A stretch of 21,791 nt of DNA from JBHIEE01 sp046760445. GTDB taxonomy: Bacteria; Acidobacteriota; Aminicenantia; JdFR-78. Both the position numbers and the translations under genes were made by a program. Every line of letters begins with the position of its first letter. Within the stretch, counting starts at the first letter, position 1. The notes under the pieces are model-generated. The model worked only from the letters and a program-made list of their open reading frames with translations. It was not told the DNA's origin and did no database searches. Shown piece by piece: positions 1-6,908 of the stretch. The DNA lies in NCBI GenBank assembly GCA_046760445.1, contig JBHIEE010000039.1, forward strand, positions 1-21,791, given 5' to 3'.

Positions 1-343
<343 letters not shown>

Positions 344-406
344 TAAAGTTTATCAAAGCAAATAAACTTTAAATTATTCTAAAATATTTTTATTTTACAG
401 AAAAAC

Positions 407-524
<118 letters not shown>

Positions 525-540
525 TTATTTTTACTGCTTC

Positions 541-679
541 TTAATTTCAAAATTCCTAAGCAGAAATTCCAATTGGGTCATTATGATTTTGATCATTGGA
601 ACTTATTTGTAATTTGATATTTGGGATTTGGAATTTATTTATTATATCTTTTCTTTGTTAGGATCATTTGAAAGCCCTC
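541..679 (-). repeat. Dispersed repeat, truncated inverted copy
   Basis: Read on the minus strand, this stretch begins GAGGGCTTTCAAATGATCC at 679 and matches the left end and left hairpin arm of the copy at 6470-6728 over about 70 bases. It then reaches the second hairpin arm (ctgcttaggaatttt) but stops before the conserved right-end segment found in the other copies. It fills about half of the 306-base gap between the 5S gene and the next promoter. I see no gene or RNA in the rest of that gap. Confidence 0.7.
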
Positions 680-801
680 AATAAAGAGATCTTTCAACTT
701 TTACTCATCGATCAAGACAAATTTTACTTACCATTCGAGAAAAAAGAACTTTTTCTCAAAATGTCAAAGAGTAATTACCGGATTAGCATTTGTTGTAAAA
801 T

Positions 802-830
802 TTGACTTCAAACAAATATTCCTTTATTCT
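802..830 (+). promoter_or_regulatory. Sigma70-type promoter for gpgP-gpgS
   Basis: TTGACT at 802-807 and TATTCT at 825-830 are separated by exactly 17 bases, a near-consensus housekeeping promoter. The first in-frame ATG (831) touches the -10 box and so lies at or upstream of the expected transcription start. This argues that translation begins at the next ATG, 855. Confidence 0.65.
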
Positions 831-854
831 ATGAAAGACATTCCTGAATTTAAA

Positions 855-1697
855 ATGTTAGTAGTATTTTCTGATTTAGATGGCACTTTGTTTAATAGAG
901 AGTACTCTTTTAAAAAAGCAACGCCTGCCCTTCAAATTTTAAAAGAAAAAAGAATTCCTTTGGTTTTGTGTTCAAGTAAGACCGAAACAGAGATGATTCC
1001 TCTTAGAAAGGAACTTTCTAATACGGATCCATTCATTGTGGAAAATGGAGGAGCTATTTTTATTCCAGAAGATTATTTTAAATTAAAATTTGATTATTCT
1101 TGGAGGAAAGGAAGATATAAAGTGATAGAAATAGGCAGAAGGAATTCTCGATTAGAAGAAATTCTATCTAAAATTGGAGAAGAATTAGAAATTAAAGTAA
1201 AAACCTTCTCCACGATGACCACCGAAGAAATTGCATCCTTGACTGGATTAAATAAAAAAGAAATTAAATCTGCCAAAAAGAGAGAGTATTCCGAGCCTTT
1301 CATAATCCAAGGCTCAAGTAAAGAAATTAATCAGATAGAAAGAAGGATTAAGAAAATGAACTTACTCTTCACTCAGGGGGAAAGTTTTTATTATATAATG
1401 ACCAGTAATAAAGGAATAGCCGCCCTTAAACTGATGAATCTTTATAAAGATGAGTTTAAAGAAAAGATAATTTTCATCGGAATAGGAGATAATTATAATG
1501 ATTTGCCTTTACTGAGTGTGGTGGATATACCGGTTTTAGTTAAAAAACCATCTGGGAATTATGAGTCGAGAATTAAATTGCCTAATTTAATTAGAGCGAA
1601 AGGAGTCGGGCCCGAAGGATGGAGAGAATCAATAATTTCACTTTTAAGTGAATTAGAGGAGGAAACAAAATGGGAGATTTCTTTCAAAATGGAGTAA
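855..1697 (+). CDS. gpgP: HAD phosphatase, glucosyl/mannosyl-3-phosphoglycerate phosphatase
   Basis: A cytoplasmic HAD-superfamily phosphatase (Cof/MpgP type) of 280 residues from ATG 855. It probably removes the phosphate from glucosyl-3-phosphoglycerate to give the compatible solute glucosylglycerate. Motif I is SDLDGTLF near the N terminus (nucleophile and acid Asp), motif II lies in LVLCSSKT, the lysine motif in NKGIAALKLM, and motif IV is GIGDNYNDLPLL. The cap insert between motifs is typical of HAD-IIB members. I prefer 855 to the in-frame ATG at 831 because 831 directly abuts a promoter -10 box; neither start has a clear Shine-Dalgarno site. The 3' end overlaps the synthase gene by 28 bases, so the two are translated together. 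MpgP- and GpgP-type enzymes are closely related; the synthase partner favours the glucosyl substrate. Confidence 0.85.
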   Translation: MLVVFSDLDGTLFNREYSFKKATPALQILKEKRIPLVLCSSKTETEMIPLRKELSNTDPFIVENGGAIFIPEDYFKLKFDYSWRKGRYKVIEIGRRNSRLEEILSKIGEELEIKVKTFSTMTTEEIASLTGLNKKEIKSAKKREYSEPFIIQGSSKEINQIERRIKKMNLLFTQGESFYYIMTSNKGIAALKLMNLYKDEFKEKIIFIGIGDNYNDLPLLSVVDIPVLVKKPSGNYESRIKLPNLIRAKGVGPEGWRESIISLLSELEEETKWEISFKME

Positions 1698-2875
1698 TTA
1701 CTACTTTTCATAGATTAGGAAATTTGGATATAAAAAGATTGGAATCCGAGTTGTCTGAGTTTTCTAAAGTGAGACAAATTGCTTTAGTCCTTCCTGCTTT
1801 ATATCGAGAATTTGAAGGAGAAGCATTGCCCCGCATCATTAGGGAACTGAAAAAGGTTAAATACTTGAAACAGATTGTTTTGTGTTTGGATAGAGCGAAT
1901 AAGAAACAATTTGAGAAAGCTAAGAAGTTTTTATCTCAACATAAAAAAATTGAAATTCTATGGAATGATGGACCAGGAATGAAGAAATTATATCAAATTT
2001 TGGAGAAAAATGACTTATCACCAGGCACTGAAGGAAAGGGAAGAGCGGTTTGGATTTCTTTTGGTTATGTTTTAGCCACTCGCAAAAGCCAAGTGATAGC
2101 TATTCATGATTGTGATATTTTAAATTATGATCGATCAATGCTCGCCCGGTTGTGCTACCCAGTAGCTAATCCATCTTTTGACTATGAATTTTGTAAAGGA
2201 TATTACAGCCGTGTCGCTGACCGGATGCATGGACGGGTGACTCGGTTGTTTTACACACCATTTATTCGCTCTTTGGAAAAGATGTTAGGTTATTTGCCTT
2301 TTCTGGTTTTTATGGATAGCTTTCGGTATGCTTTGAGTGGAGAGTTTTCGATGAGAGCGGATTTAGCTATGGTTAATAGAATTCCAGGTGATTGGGGGTT
2401 AGAAGTTGGAACTCTGGATGAAGTTTACAAAAATGTAGCTCTTCACCGAATTTGTCAGGTAGATATTGCTGAATCCTACGAACATAAACATCAGAAATTA
2501 GACCCAGAAGACCCAGAAGCTGGAATATTAAGGATGAGTATTGACATTTCCAAATCAATTTTTAGGACTTTAGCTAGTGAAGGGGTCCAATTCAGTGAAG
2601 GGTTTTTCAAAACTTTAAGCAGCACCTACTTAAAAATTGCTAAAGATACTATTACTCAATATGAAAATGATGCAGCCATTAATGGATTATTTTTTGACCG
2701 CCATAAAGAAGCAGTGGCTGTTGAAGCTTTTACTGAAGGAATAAGAATTGCCGGAGGTCAATTTTGGGAAAATCCATTTGAAACCTTACTAATTCCAAGC
2801 TGGAGCCGAATTATTTCAGCTATTCCAGATTTTTTTGAGTTAATAAAAGAAGTAGTTGAAAAAGATAATTTATGA
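1670..2875 (+). CDS. gpgS: Glucosyl-3-phosphoglycerate synthase (GT-A glycosyltransferase)
   Basis: A cytoplasmic glycosyltransferase of 401 residues that should join glucose from NDP-glucose to 3-phosphoglycerate. Visible GpgS-type motifs are PALYREFEGEALPRI (about 42-56), the sugar-nucleotide segment GKGRAVWISFGY (about 122-133), the metal-binding DCD (147-149), GRVTRLFYTPF, LSGEFSMRADLA, GLEVGTLDEVY and the histidine-rich ESYEHKHQKL. These match the GT81-like GpgS family better than mannosyl-3-phosphoglycerate synthase (GT55). The start is fixed by the strong site AGAGGAGG just upstream of ATG 1670, inside the end of gpgP. The phosphatase-first order and overlap make this a two-gene osmolyte cassette. 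Sugar specificity is inferred from family resemblance only. Confidence 0.85.
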   Translation: MGDFFQNGVITTFHRLGNLDIKRLESELSEFSKVRQIALVLPALYREFEGEALPRIIRELKKVKYLKQIVLCLDRANKKQFEKAKKFLSQHKKIEILWNDGPGMKKLYQILEKNDLSPGTEGKGRAVWISFGYVLATRKSQVIAIHDCDILNYDRSMLARLCYPVANPSFDYEFCKGYYSRVADRMHGRVTRLFYTPFIRSLEKMLGYLPFLVFMDSFRYALSGEFSMRADLAMVNRIPGDWGLEVGTLDEVYKNVALHRICQVDIAESYEHKHQKLDPEDPEAGILRMSIDISKSIFRTLASEGVQFSEGFFKTLSSTYLKIAKDTITQYENDAAINGLFFDRHKEAVAVEAFTEGIRIAGGQFWENPFETLLIPSWSRIISAIPDFFELIKEVVEKDNL

Positions 2876-2900
2876 AAAGAAGCGGATGGTCATTCAACTG

Positions 2901-3202
2901 AGAGAAGATTTTTCAAATGAGAGAGAGACATTTTTTAAAGTATAGGAATTTCAATATATGAGTAAAAAAAGGATAAAAATACTAAATTCTAAATCCGAAA
3001 TACTAAACAAATCCCAATTACCAAAATTCAAATGACCGAAACAAATATTTTTTTATACGTTTTGAATTTTTGATCATTTGGATTTTGAATTTGTTTAGAA
3101 ATTAGTGCTTAGGATTTAGAGTTTAATTTATGTGGAGGTGAAACTAAAAATGATGCTTTGAAAATCCGCATTACAATTAGGTTTTCAAAGTTGAAAACGC
3201 TT
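2901..3202 (+). repeat. Dispersed repeat, full-length copy with hairpin core
   Basis: This fills most of the 348-base gap before ndk. The diverged left end (gatttttcaaatgag) is followed by a long AT-rich imperfect hairpin: actaaattctaaatcc (2983 region) pairs with ggatttagagtttaattt (3113 region). The conserved right segment runs from about 3123 (TTTAATTTATGTGGAGGTGAA) to GAAAACGCT (3193-3201). The right segment holds two competing stems: CTTTGAAAA 3156-3164 with TTTTCAAAG 3182-3190, and GTTTTC 3181-3186 with GAAAAC 3193-3198. A longer ndk reading frame reaches back into this repeat but is unlikely to be translated. Confidence 0.75.
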
Positions 3203-3223
3203 GGAGAGAGTAAGGAGAGAAAG

Positions 3224-3640
3224 TTGGAAAGAACATTAGCTATTATCAAGCCTGATGCTATTAAGAAAAATGCAATCGGTAAAATTATCCAAAGAATTGA
3301 GCAGGAAGGATTTAAAATTTTAGCTATGAAAATGGTTCATCTGACCAAAGAAGAAGCAGGAAAGTTCTATATCGTGCATAAAGAGAGAGATTTTTATAAT
3401 AGGTTGACTAATTTTATGTCCTCTGGAGAAATAATTGTTATGGTTTTAGAAAGGGAAAAAGCTATTTCTCACTGGCGGGAAGTAATGGGAGCAACTGATC
3501 CAGTTAAAGCAGATGAAAGAACTTTAAGGCATGAATTAGGGACATCAATTGAAAAGAATGCTGTTCACGGTTCTGATACTCCAGAAACAGCCAGGTGGGA
3601 AATCAACTTTTTCTTCAGTCAGTATGAACTAATATCTTAA
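3224..3640 (+). CDS. ndk: Nucleoside diphosphate kinase
   Basis: A cytoplasmic enzyme of 138 residues that moves the gamma-phosphate of ATP to other nucleoside diphosphates through a phosphohistidine. The N terminus ERTLAIIKPDA is the family signature, and the active-site block NAVHGSDTPETARWEI places the catalytic histidine at residue 115. The length matches the compact bacterial family. The start is TTG at 3224, 6 bases after the site AAGGAG (3212-3217). The frame stays open upstream to a TTG at 3158, but those residues are encoded by the repeat and are absent from the family. The gene is isolated: a repeat lies upstream and a minus-strand gene downstream, with no obvious terminator. Confidence 0.96.
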   Translation: MERTLAIIKPDAIKKNAIGKIIQRIEQEGFKILAMKMVHLTKEEAGKFYIVHKERDFYNRLTNFMSSGEIIVMVLEREKAISHWREVMGATDPVKADERTLRHELGTSIEKNAVHGSDTPETARWEINFFFSQYELIS

Positions 3641-3709
3641 CCGTCAGTAATTCACAAGAAGTTTAAAATTCATCATTTAAAAAAAATAATTTGAAGAAGG
3701 TAAGAATTT

Positions 3710-4744
3710 TTATCCAATTCCTTCTATTCCTATTTCTTTTAAAAGATATTCCCAATCCTGATTGGTTTTAGCGAACACCCCGCAATTTCCCAATTTTACA
3801 TTATTTAGTCCTATTTCTTTTACTCGATGATATACTCTGATCATATCAATTAAAGCGGGAGATTTTATGTTTTTCATTTTATAAGCAGGAAAGAAAGATA
3901 GAATAGTCAATGGAATATCTGAATTTAATTCAAAAATTAAGTGAGCAATTTTTTCAATTTGGTCATCTTCTACCCAGTCAGGAATAAATAAGGTTAGAAC
4001 TTCTAAAACAAAATCTCTTTTAACTATTTCATAAGGAGCTTTTAATATCCATTCATTGGTCGTTCCACAAAGCTTTTGGTAAACATCTTTATCATAAGCT
4101 TTAATATCTAACCAAAAAGAATCAACACCTGAATCTTTTAATCTTTCTAAATTTTTAGGGGTTAAACCATATCCATTTGTCTCAAGCAAGAGCCGCATAT
4201 TTTTACAATTTTTCTTTATTTCTTCGGTTGCTTGACAATAAAAATCAACACAGCAAGATAAATCTCCACCAGTAAAAGCAATAATATTTCTAACTGGACC
4301 GAATCCTTGAGGGCTGAGAACTATATCTTTTGGCTCTAAAACTCCCGGACATAATGAACTCTTCTTTCCGTAAATCACACAACTGCCACAACTTCGACAC
4401 AAATCTGTGGCATGCCACATTGTGGCTCTTTCCCTATGTTCCCAAACAGTCACTTCTTTTTCATATTCCTTAGCCAATAAGCCAATTTCTTTTGAAGAAA
4501 GCCAGGTTCCAGTGGCTACTTGTGAAAAATTCCAGGAGTGACATTTTAAACAGTGATGATTGCATCCTGATTGATAAATTGAAAAATAATGTTCTGGACG
4601 AGAGAGATGAGCGGATTTAATCAGGCGATACCAGGTATTATTTTCAAGTTTTAAAGTGGATTCGCAAGCCTGTTTAGACTTATTTCTTGTCTGAGTTAGA
4701 CAACTCCCTATCCTAAAACCCTGCTCTATTAATTGGCATTTCAT
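3710..4744 (-). CDS. Radical SAM protein, pyruvate formate-lyase activase-like
   Basis: A radical S-adenosylmethionine protein of 344 residues. The motif CNHHCLKC (C61, C65, C68; CX3CX2C) binds the SAM-linked [4Fe-4S] cluster. TGGD (158-161) corresponds to the GGE motif that holds the SAM amino group, and LETNGYGLT and WLDIKAY fit later barrel strands. A second cysteine set, CRSCGSC plus C132 (C116, C119, C122, C132), suggests an auxiliary iron-sulfur site in an insert. The best fit is the PflA-like group of YjjW/AmmeMemoRadiSam type proteins, but no glycyl-radical enzyme is nearby, so the substrate is unknown. The start ATG has AAGGAAG just upstream. It lies 91 bases downstream of the antiporter gene on the same strand, with a hairpin between. 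Confidence 0.8.
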   Translation of the reverse strand: MKCQLIEQGFRIGSCLTQTRNKSKQACESTLKLENNTWYRLIKSAHLSRPEHYFSIYQSGCNHHCLKCHSWNFSQVATGTWLSSKEIGLLAKEYEKEVTVWEHRERATMWHATDLCRSCGSCVIYGKKSSLCPGVLEPKDIVLSPQGFGPVRNIIAFTGGDLSCCVDFYCQATEEIKKNCKNMRLLLETNGYGLTPKNLERLKDSGVDSFWLDIKAYDKDVYQKLCGTTNEWILKAPYEIVKRDFVLEVLTLFIPDWVEDDQIEKIAHLIFELNSDIPLTILSFFPAYKMKNIKSPALIDMIRVYHRVKEIGLNNVKLGNCGVFAKTNQDWEYLLKEIGIEGIG

Positions 4745-4763
4745 AATCTTCCTTTAAAATACT

Positions 4764-4805
4764 GAAATTGGAAAATAGAAATTAGAAATTTAATTTTCCA
4801 ATTTC
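4764..4805. repeat. Perfect 13-bp inverted repeat between two minus-strand genes
   Basis: GAAATTGGAAAAT (4764-4776) pairs perfectly with ATTTTCCAATTTC (4793-4805). It lies between the antiporter and radical SAM genes. There is no T tract after the stem on the minus strand, so it is not a classic terminator. The sequence style (AATTTCCAAT) resembles the hairpin cores of the dispersed repeats, and it may be a core-only fragment. Confidence 0.6.
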
Positions 4806-4835
4806 CAATTTCTAATGTTTGGGTAGACCCTACCG

Positions 4836-6248
4836 CTATAAAAATAATCCATTAATTAAATACCCAATTAAAGCTAAAGAGGCTGTGGTCAAGGCATAAG
4901 GTAGCTGAGTGTTGACATGGTCGATATGGTCGGAAGCAGAAGCCATTGAGGCAACCAAAGTCGTATCAGAAATAGGTGAAGCATGATCCCCGAATACACC
5001 TCCACCGAGAATAGCAGCCAGAATCAGGCTGGGGTTAACGCCCGCTAAGAAAGCAGTTGGTAACCCAATTGGCACCATAATGGCAAAAGTTCCCCAAGAT
5101 GTGCCCGTAGCAAAGGCAATAAAGGCCGAAGTTAGAAATAGAAGGGCTGGCAACACTCCTGGTTTGATAAATTGAGTGGTAAGTCGAGAGACAAAGGCTC
5201 CTGTACCAAGCTGATTACAGGTTTCTCCTATGGCGAAAGCTAAGACCATTAGACAGGCTAAAGGAATTAATCCAATTATTCCTTTGAGGATAAAGCTAAC
5301 AATTTCTTTGAGAGACATAATTCCTTGAAACAAGTAAAGAAAAGAAGCAATAAGTATAGAAGTTGCTACTGCCCAGAGAACAGAGGTAGAACCTGAGCCA
5401 GCCGTTATATTTCCTCGACCAGTAATTAGTAATCCGATCGGCATGGCAACAATCATACTCAATACAGGAAGCACCATATTCATTGCCTTGGGTTTTATTT
5501 CCTTTTTTGGCTGGATGTTAATTATTTTAGAAGAAACCATTGGCTTAGCTCCATCTCGAAGGACTTTGCCTTCATTTTTTGCCCTTAATTCAGCTTTTTT
5601 CATTGGACCGAAATCTTTCTGGCTAACAATAATGAGAAGAACCATTAATATGGTTAGCCAGGCATACAGGTTAAAAGGAATGGCGTTAACTAACACCCTA
5701 ATTGGAGATGAAATTTTTTGCTCTTCTAATAAACCAATGATATATGCTCCCCAGGCATTGAGTGGGATTAGAATACAAACTGGTGAGGCAGTCGAGTCAC
5801 AAATATAAGCCAATTTTTCTCGTGAGATTTTTAGTTTGTCATAAAGGGGTCTGGAGGCGGTACCCACAATTAGACTGGTAATTGATGATTCAATAAAGAC
5901 GATTAATCCAATAACCCAAGAAAGAATTTGAGCATATCTTCGACTAATGATTATTTTTTTCCCAAGAATAAGATTAATAAATCCTTGGACACCTCCGGAA
6001 GCCTGAGTCAGAGTGATTAATGAGCCAACTAATAAACAGAAAAGAATAACATTTGTCTTACTCGAACTGGAAAAAACATTAATCAAGGAGTTTAAGGCCA
6101 TCCAGGTACCATCCAGTGGTCGCCAGTTACTTATGATCAGCCAGCCTAACCAGATGCCAGCCAAAAGAGAAAGATAGATTTTTCGGGTAGTAATGGCTAA
6201 GAGAATAGCTAACACTGGAGGAAGAATAGTAAGCCAAGAAAGTGTCAT
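4836..6248 (-). CDS. nhaC: NhaC-family Na+/H+ antiporter
   Basis: A polytopic inner-membrane protein of 470 residues with about 11-12 hydrophobic segments. The diagnostic NhaC stretch is GGGVFGDHASPISDTTL near residue 410, followed by SASDHIDHVNTQLPYAL; the internal segment IVFIESSITSLIVGTASRPL is also typical. The family exchanges cytoplasmic Na+ for protons or, in some members, another organic ion pair, so Na+/H+ exchange is the default call. A soluble, lysine-rich loop near residues 205-250 separates the two halves. No Shine-Dalgarno site precedes ATG 6248, so the start is the least certain part. A sodium symporter lies 660 bases away on the other strand, pointing to a sodium-based economy. 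Confidence 0.88.
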   Translation of the reverse strand: MTLSWLTILPPVLAILLAITTRKIYLSLLAGIWLGWLIISNWRPLDGTWMALNSLINVFSSSSKTNVILFCLLVGSLITLTQASGGVQGFINLILGKKIIISRRYAQILSWVIGLIVFIESSITSLIVGTASRPLYDKLKISREKLAYICDSTASPVCILIPLNAWGAYIIGLLEEQKISSPIRVLVNAIPFNLYAWLTILMVLLIIVSQKDFGPMKKAELRAKNEGKVLRDGAKPMVSSKIINIQPKKEIKPKAMNMVLPVLSMIVAMPIGLLITGRGNITAGSGSTSVLWAVATSILIASFLYLFQGIMSLKEIVSFILKGIIGLIPLACLMVLAFAIGETCNQLGTGAFVSRLTTQFIKPGVLPALLFLTSAFIAFATGTSWGTFAIMVPIGLPTAFLAGVNPSLILAAILGGGVFGDHASPISDTTLVASMASASDHIDHVNTQLPYALTTASLALIGYLINGLFL

Positions 6249-6404
6249 AAGGAGTTTTCTAAAATAAGTATTTTATTATTCATTAATACTAAATTAATTT
6301 ATCAATCTTCAATCAATATAGCAATATGTTAAGTAATTTAATATTCTTGAAAAGGCGGTTTTAATGGGATATAATTCTTTTAAATTCTGAAAGGGATTAT
6401 GAAA

Positions 6405-6795
6405 ATGATTAATTTTACCTTTCATCTTCCGACAAGAATAATATTTGGAATAGGCACTATTATATGTATGAGGGTTTTCAAATGATCTTAAACAAAAAGA
6501 AGATATATAAAAATTCCAAATCACAAATCCCAAATTACAAACAAATTCAAATATCTAATGTCCAAAATACAATCCCGAGTACTCGGGATTGGTCATTTGA
6601 ATTTGGATGTTAGATATTGTCTGTGATTTGGTGCTTGGAATTTGTGATTTTAATTTATGTGGAGGTGAAGCCGAAAATTAGGGCTTGAAAACCCGCGTCA
6701 TAACTGGGTTTTCAAAGTCGAAAACGCTTAGTATAGGTCAGGAAACAAAAAAAATTGGTCAAAAGGCTTTTCTTGTTACAGAAGATGCCTTTTAA
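6405..6795 (+). pseudogene. Iron-type alcohol dehydrogenase remnant split by a repeat
   Basis: From ATG 6405 (AAGGG upstream) the translation reads MINFTFHLPTRIIFGIGT, which is the N terminus of iron-containing alcohol dehydrogenases. The similarity stops near 6461 where the repeat begins. Straight after the repeat, from 6730, another frame reads SIGQETKKIGQKAFLVT, the segment expected next in the same family, and then stops at 6793-6795. The rest of the roughly 380-residue enzyme is missing: the next gene starts 14 bases on. So the gene was interrupted by the element and its 3' part was deleted. This is based on remembered family sequence; a profile search would confirm it. Confidence 0.75.
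6470..6728 (+). repeat. Dispersed repeat, copy inserted in the dehydrogenase remnant
   Basis: The left end is GAGGGTTTTCAAATGATC (6470) and the right end is TCGAAAACGCT (6718-6728). The outer 11 bases are imperfect inverted repeats: AGGGTTTTCAA against AGCGTTTTCGA, 9 of 11 matching. The core is a long hairpin centred on AATCCCGAGTACTCGGGATT near 6572-6591. The right segment carries two exclusive stems: TTGAAAACCC 6685-6694 with GGGTTTTCAA 6706-6715, and GTTTTC 6708-6713 with GAAAAC 6720-6725. It encodes no protein. The 560-base gap it lies in otherwise holds only the pseudogene halves and about 150 AT-rich bases with nothing recognisable. Confidence 0.8.
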
Positions 6796-6808
6796 TTCAG
6801 GAGTCAAA

Positions 6809-6907
6809 ATGGGATTAGAAACAATATTTGCTTTAATTATTCTGCCAGCAGGAATAATTCTTTTAGCAATAATTTTAAGTTTTATTTTGAAGGAAGAGGG
6901 AGAATGA
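6809..6907 (+). CDS. 32-residue membrane peptide, likely symporter partner
   Basis: A short ORF, MGLETIFALIILPAGIILLA and on, with a single hydrophobic stretch covering about residues 5-27 and the charged tail KEEGE. The site CAGGAG precedes ATG 6809 at good spacing, and the stop codon is separated from the symporter start by one base, so translation is probably coupled. Small one-helix peptides encoded next to sodium/solute symporters are known in bacteria, and this may be an accessory subunit or stabiliser of the following transporter. I cannot assign a named family. Confidence 0.7.
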   Translation: MGLETIFALIILPAGIILLAIILSFILKEEGE

Positions 6908-6908
6908 A

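Noticed and set aside
3131..3201. Known riboswitch class at the repeat right end
   Set aside because: The stems do not match any riboswitch consensus I know, and the copies sit before unrelated genes, so I treat it as repeat structure only.
3158..3223. N-terminal extension of nucleoside diphosphate kinase
   Set aside because: Those codons are repeat sequence; the family starts at ERTLAIIKPDA and a good ribosome site precedes TTG 3224.
6309..6533. Minus-strand frame of 74 codons
   Set aside because: It runs antisense through the dehydrogenase remnant and repeat, with no ribosome site.
6694..6725. Pseudoknot between loop GCGT and downstream ACGC in the repeat copy
   Set aside because: The other two copies have GCAT in the loop without a compensating change, so pairing is not supported.
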